From assembly GCA_963841105.1 (NCBI GenBank), contig CAWJCB010000008.1, forward strand, positions 310,001 through 374,000: a DNA stretch of 64,000 bases, read 5' to 3'. This document shows, piece after piece, positions 48,360 to 56,747 of this stretch (position 1 is its first letter; each line of letters starts with the position of its first letter). The notes beneath the pieces are model-generated. The model was not told where the DNA came from. It did not search any database and worked only from the letters and a program-made list of their open reading frames with translations. The position numbers and the translations under genes are program-made. The stretch is from VAZQ01 sp963841105 (GTDB lineage: Bacteria; Pseudomonadota; Alphaproteobacteria; Rhizobiales; Xanthobacteraceae).

Positions 48360-50870
48360 TCAGCCCTCGTCCTGTTCAGACTGCAACTCGTCTTGCTCAT
48401 ATTGCCACTCGGTCAGAACCGGGTCGCGCCATTTCCAATCGGGGAAGCGAGCGTCCCAGCGCTTCCGACACTCTAACAGGGGCGGGAACTTCCAGCCGCG
48501 GCGGCGCAAGACTTTCTGGCTATTGTCGCAACCCTGTTGGGTGAGATAGTGGCCGAGCGCATGATCGTTGCGCGGTCGCAATCGCGGCTCGATGGCGCGT
48601 GCCTGATCATAGAGGCCGCGCTGCCTGATGCGACGTTTTCGAGGGAGGCCGCAACCGTCAGGCTCGGTCACTTCGCGGTCGTATCCGTTGGACACGGCGC
48701 AGTTCGGTGCATTGGGATCAGCACCTTCGAGCACGCCGATTTCCAATAACTCTACCCACCAAGCGTCGCACGGCTGCAGGCCCTGGCGCTGTTGCTCGCG
48801 CAGCGCGACGGTTTTCGGGAGGCGTCGTGGGTGAAAGCCCCCAAGGTCGCGTTTCAGGAGGTCGAACAGCATGGCGGCATAGCCGCCATCTTCCAGTTGC
48901 TCATAAAGGGGGGTGAACCATTTATCGTCTTGCAGGTAGCGCTCCGAGACATTGAACACGCCAAACCGCCGCTCGCGCTCGCCGGCCGGCACGACCCAAT
49001 CCTCGTTAGACGCCATCAGCACATGCAGCATGTTGCGCGTAGTCACGGCATCGCGGTTTTTTCCCTCAATGAATAATTCGGGTTCCGTGATCATCCGCTT
49101 GAGCGTTCCCTCCGCGCTTTTGTCGCCGGGCCAATAGGCTTCGTCGGCGAATAGCAGACAAGCATCGCGCAGATGGAAGTTGAACCGTCCAGCGAGATGG
49201 TCCGCACTTGAGATATGCACGGCGTGCTGTGCGAAGATGCGGCACATGGCATTGCCGAGTGTGCCCTTGCCAGTGCCACGCTTGCCAATAAAGACGAGCG
49301 CGACCTCGGCTCGTTCGTCCGGATGCTGCACGGCCCATGCCAACCAATCGAAGATATAGGTGGCGACTTCTTCAACACCCGATGCAAGTACCTTGAAGAT
49401 ATGATCTTGCATCAGCGACCAGTCGCCCTGCTTCGGCTCGACACCCCAGCCACGCCACAGGTTGAGCTTATCGTCTATGACCTCTGCGCCGCCCGGCTGG
49501 AATGCGATGCCTGCATATTGGCGACGCCTCGGGTTATCCAGCCACCAGTGCCCACGCTGTTTGACCTTGCCCCGATCGGCGACCCGTTTGTGCCGGTGCA
49601 GATTGCGGAAGTCCTCGAAGCTGAGGAAAGTAGCGACGTGTCGGACATGTTGGCACCGCCCTGTTTGCCGCACGTATCGCTCGAATGTGAGCACGCGCAC
49701 CCGCCCACCATCTTGCACGACACAATACTTTACATTTAATTGCGCGAGCACGTCGGCGGCGGCACCGTTACTGTTTTCATTCTGCTGCTCAACCTTTTTA
49801 TAGACACGCTCGACCTCGGCCCCGATGCGTCCGTCATACTTCGCAGCGATGCCATCTGGGAATTTTTCGAGCAACTCAGTAATGCTGTCGATGGTCCAGC
49901 CAAGTTGCTTCAGCCATGCCACGGCGCGGAAGAACTGGTCTGAGCGGTCGCCTTTCTCAACACCTTCACGAATGAGCTTCATCAACTCGGAAGGGATACT
50001 GTTTTCGTCGTGGTCCTCTTCGCCGGTGTCATGGCCATTTGTCTGCCGTTCCTCGCCTTTTGACTTATTGCCTCTTTCTTCGTCTGTTGCTGTGTCTTTT
50101 TCAAAAGCATTTAAAGCAGCCTCTAGCGTCTCGAAGGCAGTGAGCGACCCATCCCAGAGCTGCACGGCGTTGGCCAACTGCTGAATCGCACTCCGACCTT
50201 GATTCGCCTTCTTTTTGTTGCGCCAGTTGAGCGTTCCGGGAATGCGCCACACATGGCTGATATCGGCCGTGCCGTGGTCGCAGCGAGCAAAATCCTTCAA
50301 CAATTGAGCGAGCCGTTTTGCATCTCTTGGTTCCACAGGGCCATCGAACAGAAGGAACGCCTGAAATCTACCAGAGCTGGTCTCAACCACTAAGTTCGGG
50401 GGGACGGGCATACGCTTGCGATAATTTGCGGCGTCAGTGTCATCGAAGTCAGCCACGAGCCCAAGCGCCGCGACGATCTGTGTCTCGCTGCCTTTCCTCC
50501 CCGGCGGTAGGTTGGGATCAAAAACTGCCAGCGGGACATACACATTTCGGTGCTGCTCACGAGAAAGCAGTTCGATCTGGTCAACCATCCGATCGATTTC
50601 GCCAATCTCAAAGTGGAGAACCTTGGGCGAAATATTTTTACCGGTTATGGGATCTTGCCCATAACTGGCGACAATCAGCTTGCCTCGACCACGAAATGGC
50701 TCCGCAAGCCGATGTAACATTTCAACGTGAGCGTGAATCTCTGCATGGACTGTGCCATTGGCGCTCTCCTGCGATTGCCTGTTCAAGGACGGCGTGGTAG
50801 ATTGTTGTTCCTGATCTGCCGCTGCCGCCCCTGCCGCATCGCCCTCGATGCGGTGGGGGTTTTCGTTCAT
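48360..50870 (-). CDS. Primase-polymerase/helicase of an integrative element (836 aa)
   Basis: Two-part replication protein. Residues about 40-270 look like an archaeo-eukaryotic-type primase/RepB-like domain (ALGLVADFDDTDAANYRKR, VVETSSGRFQAFLLFDG, HVWRIPGTLNWRNKKK). The second half (from about residue 460) is a DUF5906-type SF3-like helicase with Walker A FIGKRGTGKGTLGNAM and Walker B ACLLFADEAYWPGDKS, then LHVLMASNEDWVVPAGERER. A Lys/Glu-rich linker separates the two. Such proteins start replication of phages and mobile islands. ATG 50870 overlaps the stop of the upstream AlpA-like gene by 4 bases. Confidence 0.85.
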   Translation of the reverse strand: MNENPHRIEGDAAGAAAADQEQQSTTPSLNRQSQESANGTVHAEIHAHVEMLHRLAEPFRGRGKLIVASYGQDPITGKNISPKVLHFEIGEIDRMVDQIELLSREQHRNVYVPLAVFDPNLPPGRKGSETQIVAALGLVADFDDTDAANYRKRMPVPPNLVVETSSGRFQAFLLFDGPVEPRDAKRLAQLLKDFARCDHGTADISHVWRIPGTLNWRNKKKANQGRSAIQQLANAVQLWDGSLTAFETLEAALNAFEKDTATDEERGNKSKGEERQTNGHDTGEEDHDENSIPSELMKLIREGVEKGDRSDQFFRAVAWLKQLGWTIDSITELLEKFPDGIAAKYDGRIGAEVERVYKKVEQQNENSNGAAADVLAQLNVKYCVVQDGGRVRVLTFERYVRQTGRCQHVRHVATFLSFEDFRNLHRHKRVADRGKVKQRGHWWLDNPRRRQYAGIAFQPGGAEVIDDKLNLWRGWGVEPKQGDWSLMQDHIFKVLASGVEEVATYIFDWLAWAVQHPDERAEVALVFIGKRGTGKGTLGNAMCRIFAQHAVHISSADHLAGRFNFHLRDACLLFADEAYWPGDKSAEGTLKRMITEPELFIEGKNRDAVTTRNMLHVLMASNEDWVVPAGERERRFGVFNVSERYLQDDKWFTPLYEQLEDGGYAAMLFDLLKRDLGGFHPRRLPKTVALREQQRQGLQPCDAWWVELLEIGVLEGADPNAPNCAVSNGYDREVTEPDGCGLPRKRRIRQRGLYDQARAIEPRLRPRNDHALGHYLTQQGCDNSQKVLRRRGWKFPPLLECRKRWDARFPDWKWRDPVLTEWQYEQDELQSEQDEG

Positions 50871-51190
50871 TTGATGGCCTCCGCGATATCATTCACGCTC
50901 TTTCGTCTCTCCCTATCGTCGTGAGCACATTGCTGCTTCGGCGGCCGCCCACGACGCCGCGACTGAAGCGGGGCATCAGGCAGCGCAGGGGAAAGCAGCT
51001 TTTCCAACGAGCGATAGATGATGAGGCGACGCCGGTGGACGCGAACCAATTCGAGCTTCTTGCTTTTGATCAGTGCCCAAATCGTCGTGTTGCCGAGGCC
51101 ACTAATTTCTCGGGCCATCGCAACGGTCACGGTCAGTGGTTTTGCCCCGAGGGACTCATGGTGGGAAAGCCTGGTGCAGGGGATGCTCAT
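50867..51190 (-). CDS. AlpA-like HTH protein (107 aa)
   Basis: DNA-binding protein with a MerR/AlpA-like HTH: TVAMAREISGLGNTTIWALI then KKLELVRVHRRRLIIY as the wing. Ends in a basic tail (SRRRGRPPKQQ). Translationally coupled to the primase gene by overlapping stop and start, as is usual in integrative elements where it acts as regulator or excisionase. Confidence 0.7.
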   Translation of the reverse strand: MSIPCTRLSHHESLGAKPLTVTVAMAREISGLGNTTIWALIKSKKLELVRVHRRRLIIYRSLEKLLSPALPDAPLQSRRRGRPPKQQCAHDDRERRKSVNDIAEAIK

Positions 51191-51268
51191 CGCGCGTCCT
51201 CATTGTTGCCCAGCGAGCGGGCGCGAATGCAGGCGATAAGCCAACTTATGGGAGGGATCGAAGGGTAT

Positions 51269-51976
51269 TTAATCGGTCGATTTTTTACGCTTGGCTCTGA
51301 CGATCCCAAGAATCCCCTCAGCTTTGACCTTCGGCGCGTCGCTCCCCGGTGGGGCGGAACATTGCCAAGCAACGCACATTGCCCATTGAACCGCCGCGAC
51401 CAATACGTCGAGGATCGGACCGCTGCTCTTGTTGTCGCTTGTTCCGCGTGTCCAGGACACACGCGATCGACTGATGGCGCGTGCAACGGCAATTTCGAAT
51501 GCGAGCACTACCTCCGGGTCATACTGCTCTGGTTGTCCCCTGTAAGGGGAACGGAATTGGTCGGGCGGCCATTGTTCCATTTCGCGCGTGCGACGATCGG
51601 CGCCGGGATCTTGCCTCCATGCGTTACGAACTATCTTGTGAACTCGTCGAGCCGGCACACGGCGGCCCTCTCGCGCACCGACGAAGTCCTGAATTCCATG
51701 CTCAAATTCTTGAAGGATTCCTGGAAGATCGCCGGCTGCAAATTGGTTAAACGCACTTTGGTGCTCCCTTTCACACAAGGTTTGAAGCACCGTGAAGCTG
51801 TGTGGCGGCACTTCCACGTGCATGGTTCCCTTGATCTCGTCCAGGATCGCTGCTGGATCTCGGTCTAGCCCAAGCTTTCGCCGCATCTCCTCAACCGAGG
51901 TGACAAGCAAGCCATACGCGCGACGCGCAACGGCGGCGCGCTCTGACGACTCGTCGTCTAACGGCTTGTCTGCCAC
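51269..51976 (-). CDS. Hypothetical island protein (235 aa)
   Basis: Not recognised. Begins at GTG with an acidic N terminus (MADKPLDDESSERAAVARRA), has a mostly helical body (SVEEMRRKLGLDRDPAAILD, HSFTVLQTLCEREHQSAF) and ends in a basic tail (VRAKRKKSTD). Lies between the integrase and the AlpA/primase pair on the same strand. Likely an accessory protein of the element. Confidence 0.6.
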   Translation of the reverse strand: MADKPLDDESSERAAVARRAYGLLVTSVEEMRRKLGLDRDPAAILDEIKGTMHVEVPPHSFTVLQTLCEREHQSAFNQFAAGDLPGILQEFEHGIQDFVGAREGRRVPARRVHKIVRNAWRQDPGADRRTREMEQWPPDQFRSPYRGQPEQYDPEVVLAFEIAVARAISRSRVSWTRGTSDNKSSGPILDVLVAAVQWAMCVAWQCSAPPGSDAPKVKAEGILGIVRAKRKKSTD

Positions 51977-52087
51977 GATTTCGGGCGCCTCCGCATGGCG
52001 CTCCGCATGAATGTCACGGCGGCAACGCGATGCGGAAACCGCGCGTTCGGGGATCAGGCTAGCCGCCGTTTGGGGATATTAGCTCGT

Positions 52088-53326
52088 CTATCGGATCGGC
52101 GCGACGTTGCTTTGGCGCTCTTGCACGGGCGGCGCTATGCAGAACGTAGCCCACTGCTGCATCAGTCGGCGTCGGCGATCGAACAGGTCGGAGCGATTAT
52201 AAGCAGCCACTGTCTTGTCACTGACCGTGTGTGCGAGCGCCATCTCGGCTACCTCAGCCGGGGAGTTAGTGCGCTCGGCTACCCAATCGCGGAAAGTAGA
52301 GCGAAAACCGTGTGCCGTCAGCTCACCGCGGCCCATGCGTCGCAACAACATCAAAAACGCCATGTTCGAAAGCGGCTTGCCGAGCTTTGCACCGGGGAAA
52401 ACAAAGCCCTCATCGCCGTGGTGATGCGCCTGCATCTCTTCCAGAATTCCCAACGCGCGAGCAGACAAGGGGACGCGGTGCTCCCTGCCTGCTTTCATGC
52501 GCTCGGCCGGCACAGTCCAGTTCTTGTCGAGTAGATCGAGCTCGTCCCACCGCGCGAACATCGTCTCGCCGGTTCTGGCAGCGGTCAGGATCGTGAATTC
52601 GAGCGCGCGGGCAGCGATGCCCCCCTGCTGGCGCAACGCAACCAGGAAGCCCGGCAGCTCGGCGTAGGGCAACGCGGCGTGATGTTCCACCCTGCGCACC
52701 TTGCCGCGCGCCGGCAACAACTTGTCGAGGTGGCCCCGCCAACGGGCCGGGTTCTCTCCAGTGCGATAACCGCGCACCTTTGCCCAATCGAGTATGACCT
52801 CGATACGTCCTCGAACACGACCTGCGGTCTCTGGTTTCCCCGTCCAGATTGGTTCCAGGCATTTGAGCACGAGTGCCGTGTCAATCGCCTGCACTGAAAG
52901 CTTGCCAATGACGGGCTCGGCATAGGTGGCAAGCGTGGCTTCCCATTGGCCGGCGTGCTTAGCATTGCGCCAGCCTGCACGGTGGGCCTTGATGTAGTTT
53001 TCCGCACATTCCTTGAATGTCACCGCCTTGGCCGCATCGAGCCGCGCTTGCAGGCGCTCGGCACGTCGTGCCTCGATCGGGTCGATGCCGTCATGCCGCC
53101 TTAAGCGATGTTCGCCGGCGCGCTTGCGCGCTTCAGACAAGCTGACAGTGTGCAGCGGCCCCATGCCCATCCACCGCGGTCGGCCGTTGAGCATGAAGCG
53201 AAAAACCCAATTCTTCGCGCCGTCATCGGTGACGCGCAAATAGAGCCCTCCCCCATCGCCGTACATGCCGGGCTGCTTTGCCTTGTCCACCTTGAGTGCG
53301 GTGAGCTTGCCGATGATCCGTGCCAT
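52088..53326 (-). CDS. P4-type tyrosine integrase (412 aa)
   Basis: Site-specific recombinase of the DUF4102/P4 type. N-terminal arm-binding domain begins MARIIGKLTALKVDKAK and contains GGGLYLRVTDDGAKNW; ATG 53326 was chosen because this is the usual start. The catalytic domain has the first Arg in AARTGETMFARWDELD, the HxxR box HGFRSTFRDWVAER and the last His and Tyr in ALAHTVSDKTVAAYNRSD. Located 154 bases from the 3' end of the tRNA-Ser gene, the classic position for integration into a tRNA. Confidence 0.95.
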   Translation of the reverse strand: MARIIGKLTALKVDKAKQPGMYGDGGGLYLRVTDDGAKNWVFRFMLNGRPRWMGMGPLHTVSLSEARKRAGEHRLRRHDGIDPIEARRAERLQARLDAAKAVTFKECAENYIKAHRAGWRNAKHAGQWEATLATYAEPVIGKLSVQAIDTALVLKCLEPIWTGKPETAGRVRGRIEVILDWAKVRGYRTGENPARWRGHLDKLLPARGKVRRVEHHAALPYAELPGFLVALRQQGGIAARALEFTILTAARTGETMFARWDELDLLDKNWTVPAERMKAGREHRVPLSARALGILEEMQAHHHGDEGFVFPGAKLGKPLSNMAFLMLLRRMGRGELTAHGFRSTFRDWVAERTNSPAEVAEMALAHTVSDKTVAAYNRSDLFDRRRRLMQQWATFCIAPPVQERQSNVAPIR

Positions 53327-53479
53327 TTTTGCTAACCCACAATTCTGTACACAAATACAACGCGGATTATGGCGAAGGGCGGCGAACGTGTCCATAGGGA
53401 AAAAGCCAAAGTTGTTGGCTTAAATAAGGATTTTTTCGACTTACAGCGAAGAGCTACGAACGATGGCGAATGACGCCGG

Positions 53480-53569
53480 TGGCGGAGGGAGTGGGATTCG
53501 AACCCACGATACGGTTTCCCGCATACACGCTTTCCAAGCGTGCGCCTTAAGCCACTCGGCCATCCCTCC
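53480..53569 (-). tRNA. tRNA-Ser (GGA anticodon)
   Basis: 90 bases including an encoded CCA at 53480-53482. The acceptor stem GGAGGGA pairs with TCCCTCC, with G as discriminator. The anticodon loop reads CTTGGAAAG (GGA, Ser), and a long variable arm typical of tRNA-Ser follows. The T arm is GTGGGTTCGAATCCCAC. It is intact and is the likely insertion target of the adjacent integrase. Confidence 0.97.
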
Positions 53570-53644
53570 GAAACAGGAATCAGATGTCAGAAATCAGAGA
53601 TCAGAGGACGGCTGACAGCGTTTCTCTTTCTCATTTTTCTGATG

Positions 53645-53667
53645 ACTGATAACTGATAACTGATATC
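53645..53667. repeat. Short tandem repeat
   Basis: ACTGATA repeated three times (ACTGATAACTGATAACTGAT) in the gap between the tRNA gene and the SDR gene. A looser set of TCAGA repeats precedes it at about 53580-53605. Confidence 0.6.
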
Positions 53668-53669
53668 TG

Positions 53670-54479
53670 TCACCTGTCACGCAGACGGTCCATCAGGGAT
53701 TTCTCCTGGCCGCCGTCGATCTCGATCATCGTGCCGTTGACGAAGAACGCGCGATCGGAGGCAAGAAACGTCACGAGGTCGGCGACCTCGTCGGATTCCG
53801 CGATGCGTCCCAGTGGAATGCTCGCCGGAGCGAGCTTGTCCGCCTCCTCGAAGCTCAGGTTCATGTCCCGAGCCATCGCCTGCACCAGGCCGGTCCAGCG
53901 TTCCGTGCGCACCGGCCCCGGATTGACGGCAACGAAGCTGATATTGTCCCGGCCATACTGGCTGGCGAGCGAGACCGTCAAGTTCTGACCCGCGGCGTTG
54001 GCGGCGCCGGGCGCGATCTCCCAGTAGGAAACTTTCACGCCGTCATTGCCGATGACGTTGACCACGCGGCCTTTCTTCTGCTTCTGCATGATCGGCAGCA
54101 CGTATCGCATGCAGCGCACATAGCCCATGAACTTGAGCTGCAGCGCGCTCGCCCATTCCTCCTCGGTGAGATGCTCGATCACTCCGCCCGGCGCCGAGCC
54201 GGCATTGTTGACAAGGATGTCGATGCGGCCGAGCGCGGCATGCGCCTGCCTTACGAACTTTTCCGCGTCACCGGCCTTGGTGAGATCGGCGGCGATGGGG
54301 ATGATCTTGCGTCCGGTCGCCTTGGCGATCTCGTTCGCGGCCGCCTCGAGCGGCTCCTTGCGCCGCGCGCAGACCGCGACATCGACGCCTTCCTGCGCCA
54401 AGGTCCGCGTGACGGCTTTCCCTATGCCCGCGCTCGCGCCTGTCACAATCGCCTTCTTTCCTTGCAGCCCGAGATCCAT
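53670..54479 (-). CDS. SDR-family oxidoreductase with altered active site (269 aa)
   Basis: Short-chain dehydrogenase. Cofactor motif TGASAGIGKAVT at residue 13, ILVNNAGSAPGG at about 90. At the active site, where YxxxK is expected, the sequence reads SYWEIAPGAANAAGQNLT: the aligned Lys is Asn and the Tyr position is not conserved. Some rhizobial SDRs share this GAANAAGQNLT block. It still has the downstream NPGPVRTERW and ends with EIDGGQEKSL. Likely first or last gene of the catabolic set on this strand; 20 bases from the amidohydrolase gene. Confidence 0.85.
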   Translation of the reverse strand: MDLGLQGKKAIVTGASAGIGKAVTRTLAQEGVDVAVCARRKEPLEAAANEIAKATGRKIIPIAADLTKAGDAEKFVRQAHAALGRIDILVNNAGSAPGGVIEHLTEEEWASALQLKFMGYVRCMRYVLPIMQKQKKGRVVNVIGNDGVKVSYWEIAPGAANAAGQNLTVSLASQYGRDNISFVAVNPGPVRTERWTGLVQAMARDMNLSFEEADKLAPASIPLGRIAESDEVADLVTFLASDRAFFVNGTMIEIDGGQEKSLMDRLRDR

Positions 54480-54499
54480 CCCAGTGCCTCCCAGTTTTC

Positions 54500-55507
54500 T
54501 TATGGCGTCGCCAGTCGCGGCATCAGCTCGCGTGCATTGTAGTCCAGGATCTTCGCCGTCTCCACCTCGGAGAAGCCGGCCTTGCGCACCGTGCCGACGG
54601 GATCGAGGTCGGCCGGAGGAAAGGAGTAGTCGCTGCCGAGCAACACGCGATCAACGCCTGCCGCCTCCGCGAGCCAGCGCAGATGCATCGCGCTGTGCAG
54701 GATGGTGTCGTAGTGGAAGCGGCGCACGTAAGTCGACGGCGCCGCGGCCGCGACGTCGGCCTGCGCGGCGCGATCCATGCGCGCATGCATGCAGTCGAAG
54801 CGCCCGAGGAGGTAGGGAAAGGTCCCGCCGCCATGGGACAGGATGATGCGCAGGCCGGCAAAGCGGTCCAGCACGCCCGAGAAGATGAGCGAGCCGACGC
54901 ACAGCGTCGTATCGAATGTGTATTGCGCGATCTGCGCCAGCGCGAACTTCGCGATCCGCGGCGTCGGCATCGCCTGGACCGGGTGAATGAAGACCGGGGC
55001 ATCGAGCGCGACCGCGGCATGCCAGAATTCGTCGAGGGCAATCTCGCCGAGATTGACCCCTTCGACATTCGAGGCAATGACAAGTCCGGCGGCGCCCAAC
55101 TGCTGCATGGCGAACTCGGCCTCGCGCGCGGCAGCCGCGGCATCCGGCAGCGGCACGGAAGCAAACAGCGCAAAGCGCCGGGGATGCCTGCGGCAAAGGT
55201 CGGCAAGCGCTTCGTTCATCATACGATGCCAGCGCGCCGCAATGTCGCTCGGCAGCCCATAGGCGAAGATGTCAGGCCACACCGAGAGCACCTGACAGGT
55301 GACCCCCTGCGCCGCCATGCCGTCGAGCCGCGCATCGACCGGCTCGATCAGCTTCTCAAAGAAGGGACGGACCTTGAGCCCATAGTCGAAATGGATGGCG
55401 CATTGCGGCGGCGTCTTGACCAGCGAGAGCCCGAACTGGTTCGCGCGCTCTTCGAGGGTGGCGATGATGCGGTGGGGAACATAATGGGCGTGCACGTCGA
55501 TCGGCAT
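54500..55507 (-). CDS. Amidohydrolase, ACMSD-like (335 aa)
   Basis: Amidohydrolase-2 family, the group of ACMSD and gamma-resorcylate decarboxylases that remove a carboxyl group or hydrolyse ring-cleavage products. Start MPIDVHAHYVP supplies the metal-binding HxH. HPVQAMPTPRIA, ILSHGGGTFPYLLGR and the final LGSDYSFPPADLDP (metal-binding Asp) complete the site. ATG 55507 chosen because VHAH is always at the very N terminus. Close to the SDR gene, so probably one transcript. Confidence 0.85.
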   Translation of the reverse strand: MPIDVHAHYVPHRIIATLEERANQFGLSLVKTPPQCAIHFDYGLKVRPFFEKLIEPVDARLDGMAAQGVTCQVLSVWPDIFAYGLPSDIAARWHRMMNEALADLCRRHPRRFALFASVPLPDAAAAAREAEFAMQQLGAAGLVIASNVEGVNLGEIALDEFWHAAVALDAPVFIHPVQAMPTPRIAKFALAQIAQYTFDTTLCVGSLIFSGVLDRFAGLRIILSHGGGTFPYLLGRFDCMHARMDRAAQADVAAAAPSTYVRRFHYDTILHSAMHLRWLAEAAGVDRVLLGSDYSFPPADLDPVGTVRKAGFSEVETAKILDYNARELMPRLATP

Positions 55508-55604
55508 AGCGTCGGTTGCTTCGCTTCTGGAACAATGATGTGGATCAGAATTTAGCCGGCGTCCTCTAGAGGCGATCGACGCCACGCTCCGCCACCCCGC
55601 CCGG

Positions 55605-55621
55605 CCTCCCCTTCGGGGAGG
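55605..55621. terminator. GC-rich hairpin between two genes
   Basis: CCTCCCC-TTC-GGGGAGG is a perfect 7-base stem. It lies just after the end of the substrate-binding protein gene and before the amidohydrolase start. No T run follows on the coding strand, so it may only attenuate or be a small repeat. Confidence 0.4.
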
Positions 55622-55641
55622 GATTGAGCAGGCTATAGAGC

Positions 55642-56700
55642 TCAGTTCCCGAACGGCTTGTCGCTTTCGAGCCGACGCTTCGCCTCGCTGGCAATCGACA
55701 AGTCGAATAGCTGTTCGCGCGTCACCTTCTTCTCCACAAGCCCGAATTTCGGACCACTCCAGAATTCCTGCATGTCCATGATTGACTCGATCCGCGGCAT
55801 GCCATCCTCGTTGACATAGGACCAATGGGGCGCAATCGCCTTGACCAGCTCGGGCTTGTTGAGCGCCGTGTTCTTGGCAAGTATCTCGACAATGTCCGGA
55901 TGCTTGTCGGGCGCCCCCGCCGCGGCGTTGAACTCTTTCACACCCTGCAGATAGGCCACGGCGAACCGGATCATCGCATCCCGGTTGCTCTGCACAAAAT
56001 CCCTGCGTCCAACGTAGGTCGTGATTTGGCCGTCGGGCGCGATCTGGTCGCCGGTGGCAATGATCGGCCCCCACTTGTTGCTCTGCGCGAACATGCCGAA
56101 CTGGTAGGCGAGATCGGTCGCGTCGATCTGCTTTTGCCCCAGCATCTTCATGAGATCAGGCTGGGGCACATTGACGACCCATTCGACGTCCTTCGCCGGA
56201 TCGAGGCCCGCCTGCTCAAGACCCTTGCCGATGTTGTACTGATTGATGCTGCCTCGTGCGACGACGCCGATTTTTTTGCCCTTGAGCTTGCCGAAATCAG
56301 CCAGCGACTTGACCCCCTGGTCGTAAAGCTCTTGAGTCACGCTGGTGGCCGTATAGGCACGGCCCGGTTTGTTGTGACCCAAATCCATGATGACAACCAG
56401 CGGCGCGCCCTTCGCGACGCTATTGAACAGGCTGGCGGCGGCGGGAAGATTGGTGATCTCCAATTCTCCGGCAATCATCGAAGGTACGGCCATCGCACCG
56501 TCCATATAACGCTTCGTTTCGATGGTGATGCCCATCTTCTCGAAGTAGCCCTTGTCGCGGGCGATGAAGAATCCTCCTAATGGAATGTATGGTCCGTCAC
56601 CAACGCGGATCAGATCCGCCGCGGACGCGCTATTTGACAGGTCGAGCCCTGAGAGAATCAGGGTGCTTGCCAAAGCCAGCTTACATAAAGAATTTTTCAT
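55642..56700 (-). CDS. ABC transporter substrate-binding protein, NMT1/TauA-like (352 aa)
   Basis: Periplasmic solute-binding protein. Signal peptide MKNSLCKLALASTLILSGL... with cleavage near NSASA-ADL, then VGDGPYIPLGGFFIARDKGY and FEKMGITIETKRYMDGA, the NMT1/TauA-like pattern for sulfonate, nitrate or aromatic ligand importers. ATG 56700 is chosen because the signal peptide starts there; a longer in-frame extension lacks sense. No permease or ATPase gene is next to it in the window. Substrate may be the compound degraded by the neighbouring enzymes. Confidence 0.88.
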   Translation of the reverse strand: MKNSLCKLALASTLILSGLDLSNSASAADLIRVGDGPYIPLGGFFIARDKGYFEKMGITIETKRYMDGAMAVPSMIAGELEITNLPAAASLFNSVAKGAPLVVIMDLGHNKPGRAYTATSVTQELYDQGVKSLADFGKLKGKKIGVVARGSINQYNIGKGLEQAGLDPAKDVEWVVNVPQPDLMKMLGQKQIDATDLAYQFGMFAQSNKWGPIIATGDQIAPDGQITTYVGRRDFVQSNRDAMIRFAVAYLQGVKEFNAAAGAPDKHPDIVEILAKNTALNKPELVKAIAPHWSYVNEDGMPRIESIMDMQEFWSGPKFGLVEKKVTREQLFDLSIASEAKRRLESDKPFGN

Positions 56701-56747
56701 GGCATCGTTCTCCGCAACAATATCGAGATGATCGAGCACCCTCGACG

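Noticed and set aside
53580..53670. Tandem ACTGATA and TCAGA repeats after tRNA-Ser as an att site
   Set aside because: They lie on the 5' side of the tRNA, away from the integrase, and do not match the tRNA 3' end.
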